A DNA stretch of 64,000 nt from VXNE01 sp965206615 (GTDB taxonomy: Bacteria > Pseudomonadota > Gammaproteobacteria > Pseudomonadales > Azotimanducaceae): assembly GCA_965206615.1 (NCBI GenBank), contig CBDBKI010000005.1, positions 1,302,001 through 1,366,000 of the forward strand, in the 5' to 3' direction. The first letter of the stretch is position 1; each line of letters begins with the position of its first letter. The notes under the pieces were generated by a model, which saw only the letters and a list, made by a program, of their open reading frames with translations, ran no database searches and had not been told where the DNA came from. Positions 16,058 to 25,146 of this stretch are shown here, one piece after another. The position numbers and the translations under genes are program-made.

Positions 16058-18691
16058 TCAGCCGGTGTAACGCAACCCGCTCGCGATCCCCGCCATGGTC
16101 CCTCGCAACGCCTGCGCCACCTGCTCGTCCTCGGCTTCCCGCAGGCGCGCCAGCAACTCGGCCTGCAGCAGGTGGAGCGGGTCGAGGTAGGTGTTGCGGA
16201 TGTCCATGGAGTCGCGCGCCATCGGCTGGTTGCCGAGCAGTTCGGACTCCCCGGTCAGCGCCAGCACGTCGTTCTTGAGTACGGCGAGCCGTTCCCGGAC
16301 GATCTCGTGTACGTCGCGGTGGCCCTTCGGGGTCAGCCGGTTGGCATAGAAATCGGCGAGTTCGATGTCCGTCTTCGCGAGCATCGCCTCGAGGGTATTC
16401 ATCTGCATGCTGAAGAACGGCCACTCCATCATGGATGCAAAGGTGTCGGCCGCCGGCCCGTCGCGCAGGGTGCGCAGGGCGCGATCCGTGCCGAGCCATG
16501 CCGGCAGGATCAGCCGCACCTGGGTCCAGGCGAACACCCAGGGAACGGCGCTCAAGCTCGCGATGTCGAGACGTGCGCGACGGTTCGCCGGGCGGCTGCC
16601 GAGGGTGAGGGCGCCGAGTTCTTCCTCCGGCGTGATCTCCTGGAAGTAGTCGACGAAGTCGGGCGTCTCCAGAACCAGCTCGCGATACCCCTCGAGGGCG
16701 CTCTGAGCCAGACCGTTCATGGCGTGCCGCTGTTCGTCCGTGGGCGACGCCGGAGGATCGAGGCTCGCCTCGATGGTGCCGATCAGGTAACGCATCAGCG
16801 TGTCGCGCGCGAGCGCCGCGTCGCCGAGCTTGAAGCGTACGGCCTCGCCCGGCTCCGTGACCCGCAGGCGGCCGGCGATGCAACCGGGGGGCTGCGACAG
16901 GATGGCGGCGCGCGCGGTTTCCCGGCTGCGCCCGACGGCGCCGCCCCGGCCGTGGAACAGCACGAGCTCTACACCGTGCCGGCGCGTCACTTCGGTGAGC
17001 TGCTCTTTCGCCTGGAACTGCGCCCAGGCAGAGGCGAGCTGTCCGGCGGCCTTGGCGGAATCCGCGTAGCCGATCATCACGCGCTGTTCGCCACCGGCAT
17101 GGTCGTGGTACCACGGGATCGACAGCAACTCGTCGACGGCGCCGGCCACGCGGTCGAGGTCGCTCAGCGTCTCGAACTGCGGTGTCACCGGCACGCTGGC
17201 CGTGACGCCGCACTCCCTGAGAAGCAGGACGGTGGCGAGGACGTCGGTGGGGGACTTGGCCTCGGAGACGATGTACGACGAGACTCCTGCGCCGTTCAGT
17301 TCGGCGATGACTCCGCAGGTGTCCAGCACCTCTCGGGACTTGGCCGTAGCCGGCCACTCCTCCGGAAACAGCGGCCGTCGGTTGTCCACCTCGCGCAGCA
17401 GGAAATCGAGACGCTCGGCTTCGGTCCAGTTCGCGTAGCTGCCCCCGGGCCCGTCGATGTCCAGATACTCGGTGATCTCGTCGAGCACCGCCGTGTGGCG
17501 CGCGGCATTCTGGCGGATGTCGAGGGACACCAGCGTCACGCCGAACGCGTGCACGCGCCGCAGCGTGTCGCGTAGCGGTCCGTCCGCGATCACGCCCATG
17601 CCACTGTCCTGCAGGGAGCGGTAGCACAGCTCGAGCGGCTCCAGCAGCTCCGCGTCGGTGAAATAGATGCCAGGCGTCGGCGTCGGGTCCAGGCGCTCGG
17701 CCCAGTCGCGCGTCAGGGACAGCCGTTCGCGTACGGACTTCAGGAGGGCGCGGTACGGTTCGGCGTCGTCGCCGACCCGGTTGCGCAGCGCGCCGTTGCA
17801 CTCGTTCATGGAGAAGTCCGCCTGCAGCGCTTCGATGTCGCGGAGATACAGGTCCGCGGCCATCCAGCGGGCGAGCATCAGGACTTCCCGCGTGACGTCG
17901 GCGGTCACGTTCGGGTTGCCGTCCCGGTCGCCGCCCATCCAGGAGGCGATCGAGACGGGAGCGGCCTCGATGGGCAACGGCGGCAGGTTGCGTCGTGCGA
18001 GGGCATCGTCGATGTCCCTGAGACAAGCCGGCAGGGCGTCCCACAGCGAGTTCTCGACCACGGCGAAACCCCACTTGGCCTCGTCCTGCGGAGACGGTCG
18101 CTCGCGCCGGATCTCGTCGGTGTGCCACGCCTCGGCGATCAGCCGCTCGAGGCGTCGCTCGCTGGGGCGCGGCCGCTTCAGTTCGGCGGCGATGGCGTCG
18201 TACTTCAGGACCAGCGTGCGTCTCAGCACCTCGGTGGGGTGTGGCGTCAGGACCGACTCGATGCGCATCGTGCCGAGCGCCGCGGCGACGTCCTCCGGGG
18301 ACAGGCGGTCGAAGAGGTTGGCCCAGGTCGTCTGCGCGTCCTCCTCGAGGTTCCGGACCTGGTGGTCCTGCTCGGCGATGTTGGCGAGGTTGAGGAACTG
18401 GTTGAACGCCCGGGTGACGTCGATCACCTCGTAGCTCGGTATGTCCTCCAGGTAGCGATAGAGGTCGAACCATGCGCCCTGGTTGCGGGCCGCCTTGGCC
18501 AGCGCCCGGATGGTCTCGATGCGGTCGAGGAAGTCGTGTCCGCGGTCCTCCTCGATCACCCGTCCGAGCAGACGGCCGAGCATGCGCACGGTATTCCAGA
18601 AGCCTGGCGCTTCGCGTCTTTCCGGCCCCGGGGGCTGACCGCGCGGACGCTCCGCTGCGAGAGAAGTGGCGGGATGGGCCGGGGCGCTCAT
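16058..18691 (-). CDS. ppc: Phosphoenolpyruvate carboxylase
   Basis: An 877-residue PEP carboxylase (PEP + bicarbonate to oxaloacetate + phosphate), normal bacterial length. The catalytic LTPHPTE motif places the essential His near 151. FHGRGGAVGRS, the SQPPG...RVTEPGE block, IGSRPANRR-like (LGSRPANRR) and the C-terminal RNTYLDP and final RYTG are present. GYADSAKAAG replaces the commoner GYSDSxKDAG, keeping the lysine. The start ATG (18689-18691) overlaps the acyl-CoA dehydrogenase stop in an ATGA arrangement, so the enzyme is co-translated with a beta-oxidation-type gene, an unusual partnership. Anaplerosis during acyl-CoA catabolism is a plausible reason but is inference. Confidence 0.95.
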   Translation of the reverse strand: MSAPAHPATSLAAERPRGQPPGPERREAPGFWNTVRMLGRLLGRVIEEDRGHDFLDRIETIRALAKAARNQGAWFDLYRYLEDIPSYEVIDVTRAFNQFLNLANIAEQDHQVRNLEEDAQTTWANLFDRLSPEDVAAALGTMRIESVLTPHPTEVLRRTLVLKYDAIAAELKRPRPSERRLERLIAEAWHTDEIRRERPSPQDEAKWGFAVVENSLWDALPACLRDIDDALARRNLPPLPIEAAPVSIASWMGGDRDGNPNVTADVTREVLMLARWMAADLYLRDIEALQADFSMNECNGALRNRVGDDAEPYRALLKSVRERLSLTRDWAERLDPTPTPGIYFTDAELLEPLELCYRSLQDSGMGVIADGPLRDTLRRVHAFGVTLVSLDIRQNAARHTAVLDEITEYLDIDGPGGSYANWTEAERLDFLLREVDNRRPLFPEEWPATAKSREVLDTCGVIAELNGAGVSSYIVSEAKSPTDVLATVLLLRECGVTASVPVTPQFETLSDLDRVAGAVDELLSIPWYHDHAGGEQRVMIGYADSAKAAGQLASAWAQFQAKEQLTEVTRRHGVELVLFHGRGGAVGRSRETARAAILSQPPGCIAGRLRVTEPGEAVRFKLGDAALARDTLMRYLIGTIEASLDPPASPTDEQRHAMNGLAQSALEGYRELVLETPDFVDYFQEITPEEELGALTLGSRPANRRARLDIASLSAVPWVFAWTQVRLILPAWLGTDRALRTLRDGPAADTFASMMEWPFFSMQMNTLEAMLAKTDIELADFYANRLTPKGHRDVHEIVRERLAVLKNDVLALTGESELLGNQPMARDSMDIRNTYLDPLHLLQAELLARLREAEDEQVAQALRGTMAGIASGLRYTG

Positions 18692-19851
18692 GCGGGCGCG
18701 CGTTCCACCAGTTGCCGGGCGATGATGATGCGCTGCATTTCGTTCGTACCCTCGCCGATGGCGAGCAGGGGCGCATCGCGATAGTAACGCTCCACGTCGT
18801 TGTCCGGCGAGTAGCCGTAGGCACCATGGACGCGCATGGCCTCCATCGAGTTCTCGACGGCCGCTTCCGTCGCCGCGAGCTTCGCCATGCCGGCCTCGAG
18901 GTCGCAGCGCTCGCCGGTGTCGAAGATGCGCGCGGCGCGCTCGGTCAGGAGGCGGGCGCTCTCCACACGCACCGCCATGTCGGCGAGCTTGATCTGGATG
19001 GCCTGGTGCTGCGAGATGGGCTGGCCGAAGGTCTTGCGCTGCTGGGCGTAGGAGAGGGCGGCGTCGAGAGAAGCCTGCGCCACGCCGACGCCACGGGCCG
19101 CCACGTTGATGCGTCCGAGGGCGAGTCCGGAAAGGATCTGCTGCAGTCCCCGCCCCTCCGTTTCTCCGACCAGGTGGGTGGCGGGTACGCGCACCCCGTC
19201 GAACTCGACCTCCCCCGTATCGATGCCGCGGTAGCCGAGCTTCTTCAGCTTGGTGGCGCGGTAGCCGGCGTCCTTCGGCACGACCAGGAGGCTGATGCCC
19301 CGGTGCCGGGGACTGGCGTCGGGATCGGTCTTCACGAGGACGGCGAGGACGTTGCCCTCCACCGAGTTGGTGATCCACTGCTTGGTGCCTGTCACCACGT
19401 AGTCGTCGCCGTCGCGCACGGCACGGGTCCGGATCGCCTGGAGGTCGGTCCCGCAGTCCGGCTCGGTCAGGGCGATGCCACCGCGCAGTTCGCCACGCGC
19501 AAGGCGCGGCAGGAACGCCTCCTGCAGCGCCTCGGTCCCGAAACGCTCGATGGCGTTGCACATGACCAGGTGCGAATTGAAGATGCCGGAGACCGACATC
19601 CACACGGCCGAGACGCGCTCGACGATCTTCGCGTACACCGCGGCCGGCAGCCCCATGCCGCCATAGCGCTCGCCGATGGTCGCGCCGAAGAGTCCAAGCG
19701 TCTTCATGCGCTCGACGATCTCGTGCGGGTAGGCGTCGGCCTGCTCGAGGTCGTGCGCCACGGGTGCGACGTCCCGTGCCAGGAACCTGTCGACGGCATC
19801 GAGGATGAGATTCTCGTCGGACATGGGCTGTTTGAGACTCTCGTCGGACAT
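18688..19851 (-). CDS. Acyl-CoA dehydrogenase
   Basis: A flavin-dependent dehydrogenase of up to 387 residues with the standard N-terminal helical, middle beta and C-terminal helical domains. Landmarks are GLFGATIGERYGGMG, ALTEPDCGTDL (FAD/substrate contacts), QWITNS, and the catalytic base Glu367 in IGEGTNEMQR. It introduces the alpha-beta double bond in acyl-CoA and passes electrons to ETF. The N terminus carries a 27-bp tandem duplication that doubles the start region (MSDESLKQP then MSDENLILD); the second ATG at 19824 is probably the ancestral start. Together with the MaoC gene upstream and the divergent acyl-CoA synthetase it makes up an acyl-CoA breakdown locus. Confidence 0.92.
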   Translation of the reverse strand: MSDESLKQPMSDENLILDAVDRFLARDVAPVAHDLEQADAYPHEIVERMKTLGLFGATIGERYGGMGLPAAVYAKIVERVSAVWMSVSGIFNSHLVMCNAIERFGTEALQEAFLPRLARGELRGGIALTEPDCGTDLQAIRTRAVRDGDDYVVTGTKQWITNSVEGNVLAVLVKTDPDASPRHRGISLLVVPKDAGYRATKLKKLGYRGIDTGEVEFDGVRVPATHLVGETEGRGLQQILSGLALGRINVAARGVGVAQASLDAALSYAQQRKTFGQPISQHQAIQIKLADMAVRVESARLLTERAARIFDTGERCDLEAGMAKLAATEAAVENSMEAMRVHGAYGYSPDNDVERYYRDAPLLAIGEGTNEMQRIIIARQLVERAPA

Positions 19852-19857
19852 GGGCTG
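19806..19857. repeat. 27-bp tandem duplication over the acyl-CoA dehydrogenase start codon
   Basis: Two 25-bp copies (19806-19830 and 19833-19857) differ by one base and each contain the start codon context CTCGTCGGACATGGGCTG (minus-strand ATG inside). The period of 27 bp adds nine codons in frame, giving the gene two equivalent start sites. Confidence 0.88.
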
Positions 19858-19870
19858 CTCCGTGCGGGAC

Positions 19871-20320
19871 TCAGTGGATACGTTTCGGGATCAGCATGCT
19901 GCGCTCGAACTCGATCACCACGTCGCCGGTCTGCCTGGTCCCCGTGGTGCGTACCGTGACCACGCCCTGACCGGGGCGCGAGGCGGACTCGCGTACGGCG
20001 AGCACTTCGGATCGGGCGCGCAGGGTGTCGCCGATGAACACCGGCGCCGGCAGACGCACCCGCTCCCAGCCGAGGTTGGCGATGGCGCTACGGCTCACGT
20101 CAGCCACGGACATGCCGGTCACCATCGAGAGGGTCAGGCACGAGTTCACCAGCACCTTGCCGAACTCCGTTCCGGCCGCGAACTCGGCGTCGAAATGGAC
20201 GGGGTGCTGGTTCATGGTGAGGAGGGTGAACCACGTGTTGTCGGCTTCCGAGATCGTCCGTCCGGGCCAGTGCTCGAACACGGCGCCGACATCGAAATCC
20301 TCAAGGTAGCGGTCGGACAT
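19871..20320 (-). CDS. MaoC-like hydratase/dehydratase
   Basis: A 149-residue single hot-dog protein of the MaoC type. The sequence DNTWFTLLTMNQHPVHFD (shown by its key residues D, N, H, P, H) is the hydratase-2 active region, with the catalytic Asp and His upstream of VHFD, and GKVLVNSCLTLS follows. Relatives include mesaconyl-CoA hydratases and R-specific enoyl-CoA hydratases. ATG 20320 follows a GGGAGG ribosome binding site, which decides against the ATG at 20338. It is the first gene of a minus-strand run with acyl-CoA dehydrogenase and PEP carboxylase and is divergent from the acyl-CoA synthetase, about 140 bp away. Confidence 0.85.
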   Translation of the reverse strand: MSDRYLEDFDVGAVFEHWPGRTISEADNTWFTLLTMNQHPVHFDAEFAAGTEFGKVLVNSCLTLSMVTGMSVADVSRSAIANLGWERVRLPAPVFIGDTLRARSEVLAVRESASRPGQGVVTVRTTGTRQTGDVVIEFERSMLIPKRIH

Positions 20321-20462
20321 CCAGCCTCCCGGTGGCACCTTCTGCGAAGGTGCGAAATACTAACGCTTGACGAAGCGCCGCGTTTGGCATCGGGGGGCGC
20401 TCCCGTCACCGCGCCGCGACTTCCCGTGGCAACCCGTCCGACGTCACCTCGAGGAGCTTGCA

Positions 20463-22088
20463 GTGGATTTCAACCTGGCCACCGTGAACGAGGCGATCGC
20501 CGAAGTCATCCCGGAGCGGGAGGCGATCGTGTTCCGCGACCGGCGGTTCACCTACGCCGACTTCAACGAACGCACACGGCGCTTGGCGAACGTGCTGACG
20601 GGGCACGGGCTCGGCTGTCACACCGAGCGTTCGGCCCTGCGCGACTGGGAGAGCGGCCAGGATCACCTCGGGCTCTATCTCTACAACGGCAACGAGTACC
20701 TCGAGGGCATGCTCGGGGCGTACAAGGCCCGCGTCGCGCCGTTCAACGTCAACTACCGATACGTCGACGAGGAGCTGGTCTATCTCCTGAACAACGCGAA
20801 GACCCGGGCGCTCCTCTATCACAGCTCGCTCGCGGAGCATGTCTCTCACGTCCGCGACCAGGTGCCGAGCCTCGAGGTTCTCATCCAGGTGAACGACGAG
20901 GACCTTCCGCTGCTGCCAGGCGCCATCGACTACGAGACGGCACTTGCCGCGGCATCGCCCGGGAAGCCGGACCTGCCGTGGTCGCCCGACGACCTGTATG
21001 TCCTCTACACGGGCGGCACAACCGGCATGCCCAAGGGTGTGCTCTGGCGCCAGGGCGACATCCTCATCGCCAGCCTGGGCGCGCGCCGCACCGGGGGCGA
21101 GGTGCTGCAGACCATCGACGAATACCTGGCGCGAGCCCAGGGCGGCGACCGCCGCCACCTGCCGGCGCCGCCGTTCATGCATGGCGCCGGGCACTGGGTG
21201 GCGCTGCAGGCGTTCCACACCGGCGGTACCGTGGTCATCCAGAGCGAAGTACGCCGCTTCGATGCCGCCGACATCCTCGATCTGGTGGAGGGTGAACGGG
21301 TCAACAATCTGCTGCTGGTCGGCGACGCCTTCGGGCGGCCGCTGGCGGACGAACTTGCGCGCAAGTCGCGGGATCTCTCCACGCTGCGCAACGTCATCAC
21401 GGGCGGCGCCATCATGACGGCGAAGCTCAAGGCCGAGCTGATCGAGGCGCTGCCGGGGATCACCATCATCGACTCGGCGGGTTCGTCCGAAACGGGCGGC
21501 CAGGGGACGCAGGTCAGCAACGCCGCCACGGGGGCCTCGACGGGGCGTTTCAAGCTGTCCGCGCACAACGCCGTCCTCTCCGAGGACCTGACGCACACGC
21601 TCGAGCCGGGCCACGAGGGGCTTGGCTGGTGGGCGCGCACGGGCAATATCCCGCTCGGCTACCTCGACGACGAGAACAAGACCCGGGAGACGTTTCCGGA
21701 GGTGGGCGGCCAGCGGTACTCGGTGCCGGGCGACAAGGTGCGTCTGCTCGACGACAACATGCTTGAACTGCACGGGCGCGAGTCCGTGACGATCAACTCA
21801 GGCGGCGAGAAGATCTTCGCCGAAGAGGTCGAGCAGGCCCTGAAGCATCATCCGGCGGTGTTCGATGCCGTCGTCACCGGGCGCCCCTCCGAGCGCTGGG
21901 GCAACGAGGTGGTGGCGATCGTCAGGTTCCGCGACGGCATGCAGGCGCAGGAGGAGAGCCTGCTCAAGGAATGCGGCAAGCACATCGCGCGCTACAAGCT
22001 GCCGAAGGCGTTCCTGTTCGTCCCCGAGATCGCCCGCAGTCCGTCCGGCAAGGCGGACTACCGGTGGGCGAAGGCGCAGGTGGGTTAG
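20463..22088 (+). CDS. Acyl-CoA synthetase (AMP-forming, FadD-like)
   Basis: A 541-residue ANL-superfamily ligase that activates a carboxylic acid to its acyl-CoA through an acyl-adenylate. Motif A3 is YTGGTTGMPKG, GSSETGGQG lies in the A5 region, and GRESVTINSGGEKIF is the hinge/A8 motif. The A10 lysine is in SPSGKADYRW. The sequence style matches FadD19-like synthetases for long-chain or steroid side-chain acids, though the substrate is not determined by what is visible. The start is GTG 20463, preceded by GAGGAG; the open frame upstream has no coding character. It is divergent from MaoC and acyl-CoA dehydrogenase, consistent with one acyl-CoA degradation locus. Confidence 0.9.
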   Translation: MDFNLATVNEAIAEVIPEREAIVFRDRRFTYADFNERTRRLANVLTGHGLGCHTERSALRDWESGQDHLGLYLYNGNEYLEGMLGAYKARVAPFNVNYRYVDEELVYLLNNAKTRALLYHSSLAEHVSHVRDQVPSLEVLIQVNDEDLPLLPGAIDYETALAAASPGKPDLPWSPDDLYVLYTGGTTGMPKGVLWRQGDILIASLGARRTGGEVLQTIDEYLARAQGGDRRHLPAPPFMHGAGHWVALQAFHTGGTVVIQSEVRRFDAADILDLVEGERVNNLLLVGDAFGRPLADELARKSRDLSTLRNVITGGAIMTAKLKAELIEALPGITIIDSAGSSETGGQGTQVSNAATGASTGRFKLSAHNAVLSEDLTHTLEPGHEGLGWWARTGNIPLGYLDDENKTRETFPEVGGQRYSVPGDKVRLLDDNMLELHGRESVTINSGGEKIFAEEVEQALKHHPAVFDAVVTGRPSERWGNEVVAIVRFRDGMQAQEESLLKECGKHIARYKLPKAFLFVPEIARSPSGKADYRWAKAQVG

Positions 22089-22135
22089 CGCGCGAACTTC
22101 GTTCGCGTTGGGAGTTTCGCTGGCGCGAAACTCCC
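22089..22135. repeat. Paired hairpins after the acyl-CoA synthetase gene (family C)
   Basis: CGCGAAC-TTC-GTTCGCG (22091-22107) is followed by GGGAGTTTCGC-TGGC-GCGAAACTCCC (22110-22135). The second shares AGTTTCGCTGGCGCGAAACT and the preceding CGCGTTG with the hairpin at 6438-6461. The position directly behind a TAG stop suggests a terminator or a repeat that settles at gene ends. Confidence 0.8.
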
Positions 22136-22514
22136 GTGGAACCAACCCTGACGCGCCCTCCAAGTGGCGTGCCAGACGCAAAGTCCGACAGGCTGCTAGC
22201 CCGCATTTCTCACCAGGGGCCGTGATGATCGACCCGCGAGGGCGCGGCCAGCGCAGTCCGTACTCGGCACGATCATCGGCATCGTGGTCAACTTCTTGAA
22301 ACCCAAAAGCTCTTTGACTCCGATAAGCGGCCTGGTGAGAAATGCGGGCCAGGGGCTTGCGCCCCGGATGGGATTGCGGGCCAGTGCCTCGGCCGTGACG
22401 GTTTCCTGGAAGCCCTCCTGGTGCCGACCAGCTCCCTCTCGCTCTCTCTTGTGCTTCCGAGATCCGCCGACGCTGCGCTGAAGACGCTACGCGCGCCGCT
22501 GAAGAGGCGGACGA
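22136..22514. other. Intergenic stretch holding a possible mini-element
   Basis: About 380 bp between two convergent genes without a credible gene. Its middle is occupied by a 151-bp segment with 19-bp perfect inverted ends (listed separately). To its right, AGGGGCTTGCGCCCC forms a weak palindrome near 22352. The remaining bases show no promoter or coding signal. Confidence 0.5.
22199..22349. mobile_element. MITE-like 151-bp segment with 19-bp perfect inverted ends
   Basis: GCCCGCATTTCTCACCAGG at 22199-22217 is exactly inverted at 22331-22349. The 113-bp interior contains no open frame of note and is lower in GC than the neighbouring genes (for example AACTTCTTGAAACCCAAAAGCTCTTTG). The structure fits a remnant or non-autonomous derivative of an insertion sequence. 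No transposase is present, and flanking target duplications are not evident. Confidence 0.55.
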
Positions 22515-22967
22515 TCAGGGTTCCTGCCGCAGTTCGAACCCGTTGCCTTCGCAGTCCAGGAACGATGCGACGCGTACGGGCACCCCGCCACCGGGTTCGC
22601 GCAGCTCGACCAGGCGCCCGCCGAGGCGTTCGATGTCGCGCTGCACGGCCTCGATGTCGTCCACCAGCAGGTTCAGGCCCGCGTGGGGCAGGGGCGCCTC
22701 CGGCTGTTCTATGCGAGGGGCAAGCCCCTCGCGCTCCCCGGCTGAGGGCTCTCTCATGCGAGGGGCAAGCCCCTCGCGCTCCCCGGCTGAGGGCTCTTCG
22801 GACCGCGGGTGAAGAATGTGCAGGGCGAGCTGGATGGCTCCCAGGTCGAGCGTCGTCCAGCCGGGCGACTCGAACGACGGGCTGACGTCCAGCGCCTGCG
22901 TGTAGAACGCCTTCGCACGCTCCATGTCGTGCACGTAGTGGATCACCAGCGGGTCGCGGCCGCGCAT
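22515..22967 (-). CDS. VOC-family (glyoxalase-like) protein with two in-frame palindromic inserts
   Basis: A 150-residue vicinal-oxygen-chelate protein. The first beta-alpha-beta-beta-beta module (HYVHDMERAKAFYTQAL...TLDLGAIQLALHIL) and the second (LLVDDIEAVQRDIERLGG...SFLDCEGNGFELRQ) form one domain with a metal-site-like arrangement; the final FELRQ carries a ligand-type Glu. Function is not determined: glyoxalase, fosfomycin-resistance-like and small dioxygenase relatives share this pattern. Residues about 58-88 in the linker between modules are two 15-residue repeats (PSAGEREGLAPRMRE) from family B palindromic DNA; without them the protein would be about 120 residues, the usual family length. 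It lies 28 bp from the MBL gene, on the same strand. Confidence 0.78.
   Translation of the reverse strand: MRGRDPLVIHYVHDMERAKAFYTQALDVSPSFESPGWTTLDLGAIQLALHILHPRSEEPSAGEREGLAPRMREPSAGEREGLAPRIEQPEAPLPHAGLNLLVDDIEAVQRDIERLGGRLVELREPGGGVPVRVASFLDCEGNGFELRQEP
22711..22800. repeat. Two tandem 45-bp palindromic units inside the VOC gene (family B)
   Basis: Two nearly identical 45-bp units (22711-22755 and 22756-22800) each hold a perfect GCGAGGGGCAAGCCCCTCGC palindrome plus GCTCCCCGGCTGAGGGCTC. They are read in frame as GEREGLAPRMREPSA. The same unit sits at 10924-10970 in the opposite orientation to its host gene and is still in frame there. Confidence 0.9.
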
Positions 22968-22995
22968 CGTATGTCTCTCCTCGCCGGTGGCGCCG

Positions 22996-23955
<960 letters not shown>

Positions 23956-24020
23956 GGCAACTCCTCGCGGCTCGGGTGCGGCATGGGAAGGTCACGGATA
24001 ATGCGCTAACTTAGCGGGTC

Positions 24021-25133
24021 GTGGAAGGCTTCGAGGACATCCGCCCCTATCGCGACGACGAGGTTCGTGACGTCCTGCGTGGCGTGGTGGCCGATCCGGC
24101 CGCCGTACGCGGCGCGGCCAGGTTCCTCGTCCCGGGTTGGTATCGGCGGGCGCCGGGACTCACCTGCCGGGCGGTCGCGCTGGCCCTCGCGTGGCGTACG
24201 CGCAACCTGCGCTCCGTCGACGACCTGCACCACGAACTGGCGATCTGGTTCAGGCACCTCATCCGGCGGACGACCGCCGGCCTGACGTGGAGCGGGCTCG
24301 GGGCGCTCGACCCGGGGCGCCGCTACCTCTTCGTCTCCAACCACCGGGACATCGCCCTCGACTCCGGCTTCATGAACTACGCGCTGTGGTCGTCCGGACA
24401 CCGGACCTCGCAGATCGCGGTGGGCGACAATCTCTTCACCCACGCGTTCGCCAACGACTTCCTGCGGTTGAACCGAGGCTTCGTGGTGCCGCGCACGCGC
24501 GGTGGCGCGAAGGCGCAGTTCGCCGGCTTGCGCAAGACCTCGCGCTACATCCGTGCTGCCCTCGAGAGCGGCGAGTCGGTCTGGATCGCACAACGGGACG
24601 GACGCGCGAAGGACGGCATCGATCGTACGGAACCGGCGCTGCTGAAGATGTTCCTGCTGGCGTACCGGGGGGAATGCGGGACGCTCGGCGACTGGTTGCG
24701 GCAGGTGCGGCTCGTCCCGGTGTCCATTTCCTATGAACTCGATCCCTGTGCCGGCACCAAGGCGAAGGAGTTGTACTTCACGGGCAGGGACGGGCGCTAC
24801 GAGAAGCCCGAGGGGGAGGATCTCGCGAGCATGGTGCAGGGTATCCTCGGCTTCAAGGGCGCGGTCCACGTGGCCTTCGGCGCGCCCGTGCATGGGGACT
24901 TCGAGAGCGCGGAGGGGCTGGCGGATCACCTCGACCGGGTGATCGTCGGCAACCTCCGCATGTACTCGACCCACGCGTTCGCGTTCGACGGGTCCGCTGA
25001 ACTCGAGCCGCATGTCGCCGCGGCGTTTCGCGAAGCTCTCGAAGCGTGCGCGCCGGAGTACCGGGACCATGTCCTGCTGCAGTACGCCAACCAGGTCAGG
25101 AACCAGCGGTGCCTGATGGGGTCGGGCGGCTGA
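24021..25133 (+). CDS. PlsB/PlsC-type glycerolipid acyltransferase
   Basis: A 370-residue acyltransferase. The acceptor motif reads NHRDIALDSG (about 107-116), which is H-x5-D rather than the textbook H-x4-D; this spacing belongs to a recognisable NHRDI subgroup. FVVPRTRGGAKAQ with R residues, ESVWIAQRDGRAKDGIDRTEP (key residues W-I-A-Q-R-x-G-R-x-K) and VHVAFGAPV correspond to blocks II-IV. It likely transfers an acyl chain to a glycerol-phosphate-like acceptor at the inner membrane, although there is no strong transmembrane segment. The start is GTG 24021. The gene is convergent with the dehalogenase gene, only 13 bp apart. Confidence 0.75.
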   Translation: MEGFEDIRPYRDDEVRDVLRGVVADPAAVRGAARFLVPGWYRRAPGLTCRAVALALAWRTRNLRSVDDLHHELAIWFRHLIRRTTAGLTWSGLGALDPGRRYLFVSNHRDIALDSGFMNYALWSSGHRTSQIAVGDNLFTHAFANDFLRLNRGFVVPRTRGGAKAQFAGLRKTSRYIRAALESGESVWIAQRDGRAKDGIDRTEPALLKMFLLAYRGECGTLGDWLRQVRLVPVSISYELDPCAGTKAKELYFTGRDGRYEKPEGEDLASMVQGILGFKGAVHVAFGAPVHGDFESAEGLADHLDRVIVGNLRMYSTHAFAFDGSAELEPHVAAAFREALEACAPEYRDHVLLQYANQVRNQRCLMGSGG

Positions 25134-25146
25134 AGCCCCTCGCCGG

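Noticed and set aside
16014..18827. A 937-codon minus-strand frame overlapping ppc
   Set aside because: Its translation is Arg/Pro-rich and lacks motifs; the other minus frame encodes a complete PEP carboxylase.
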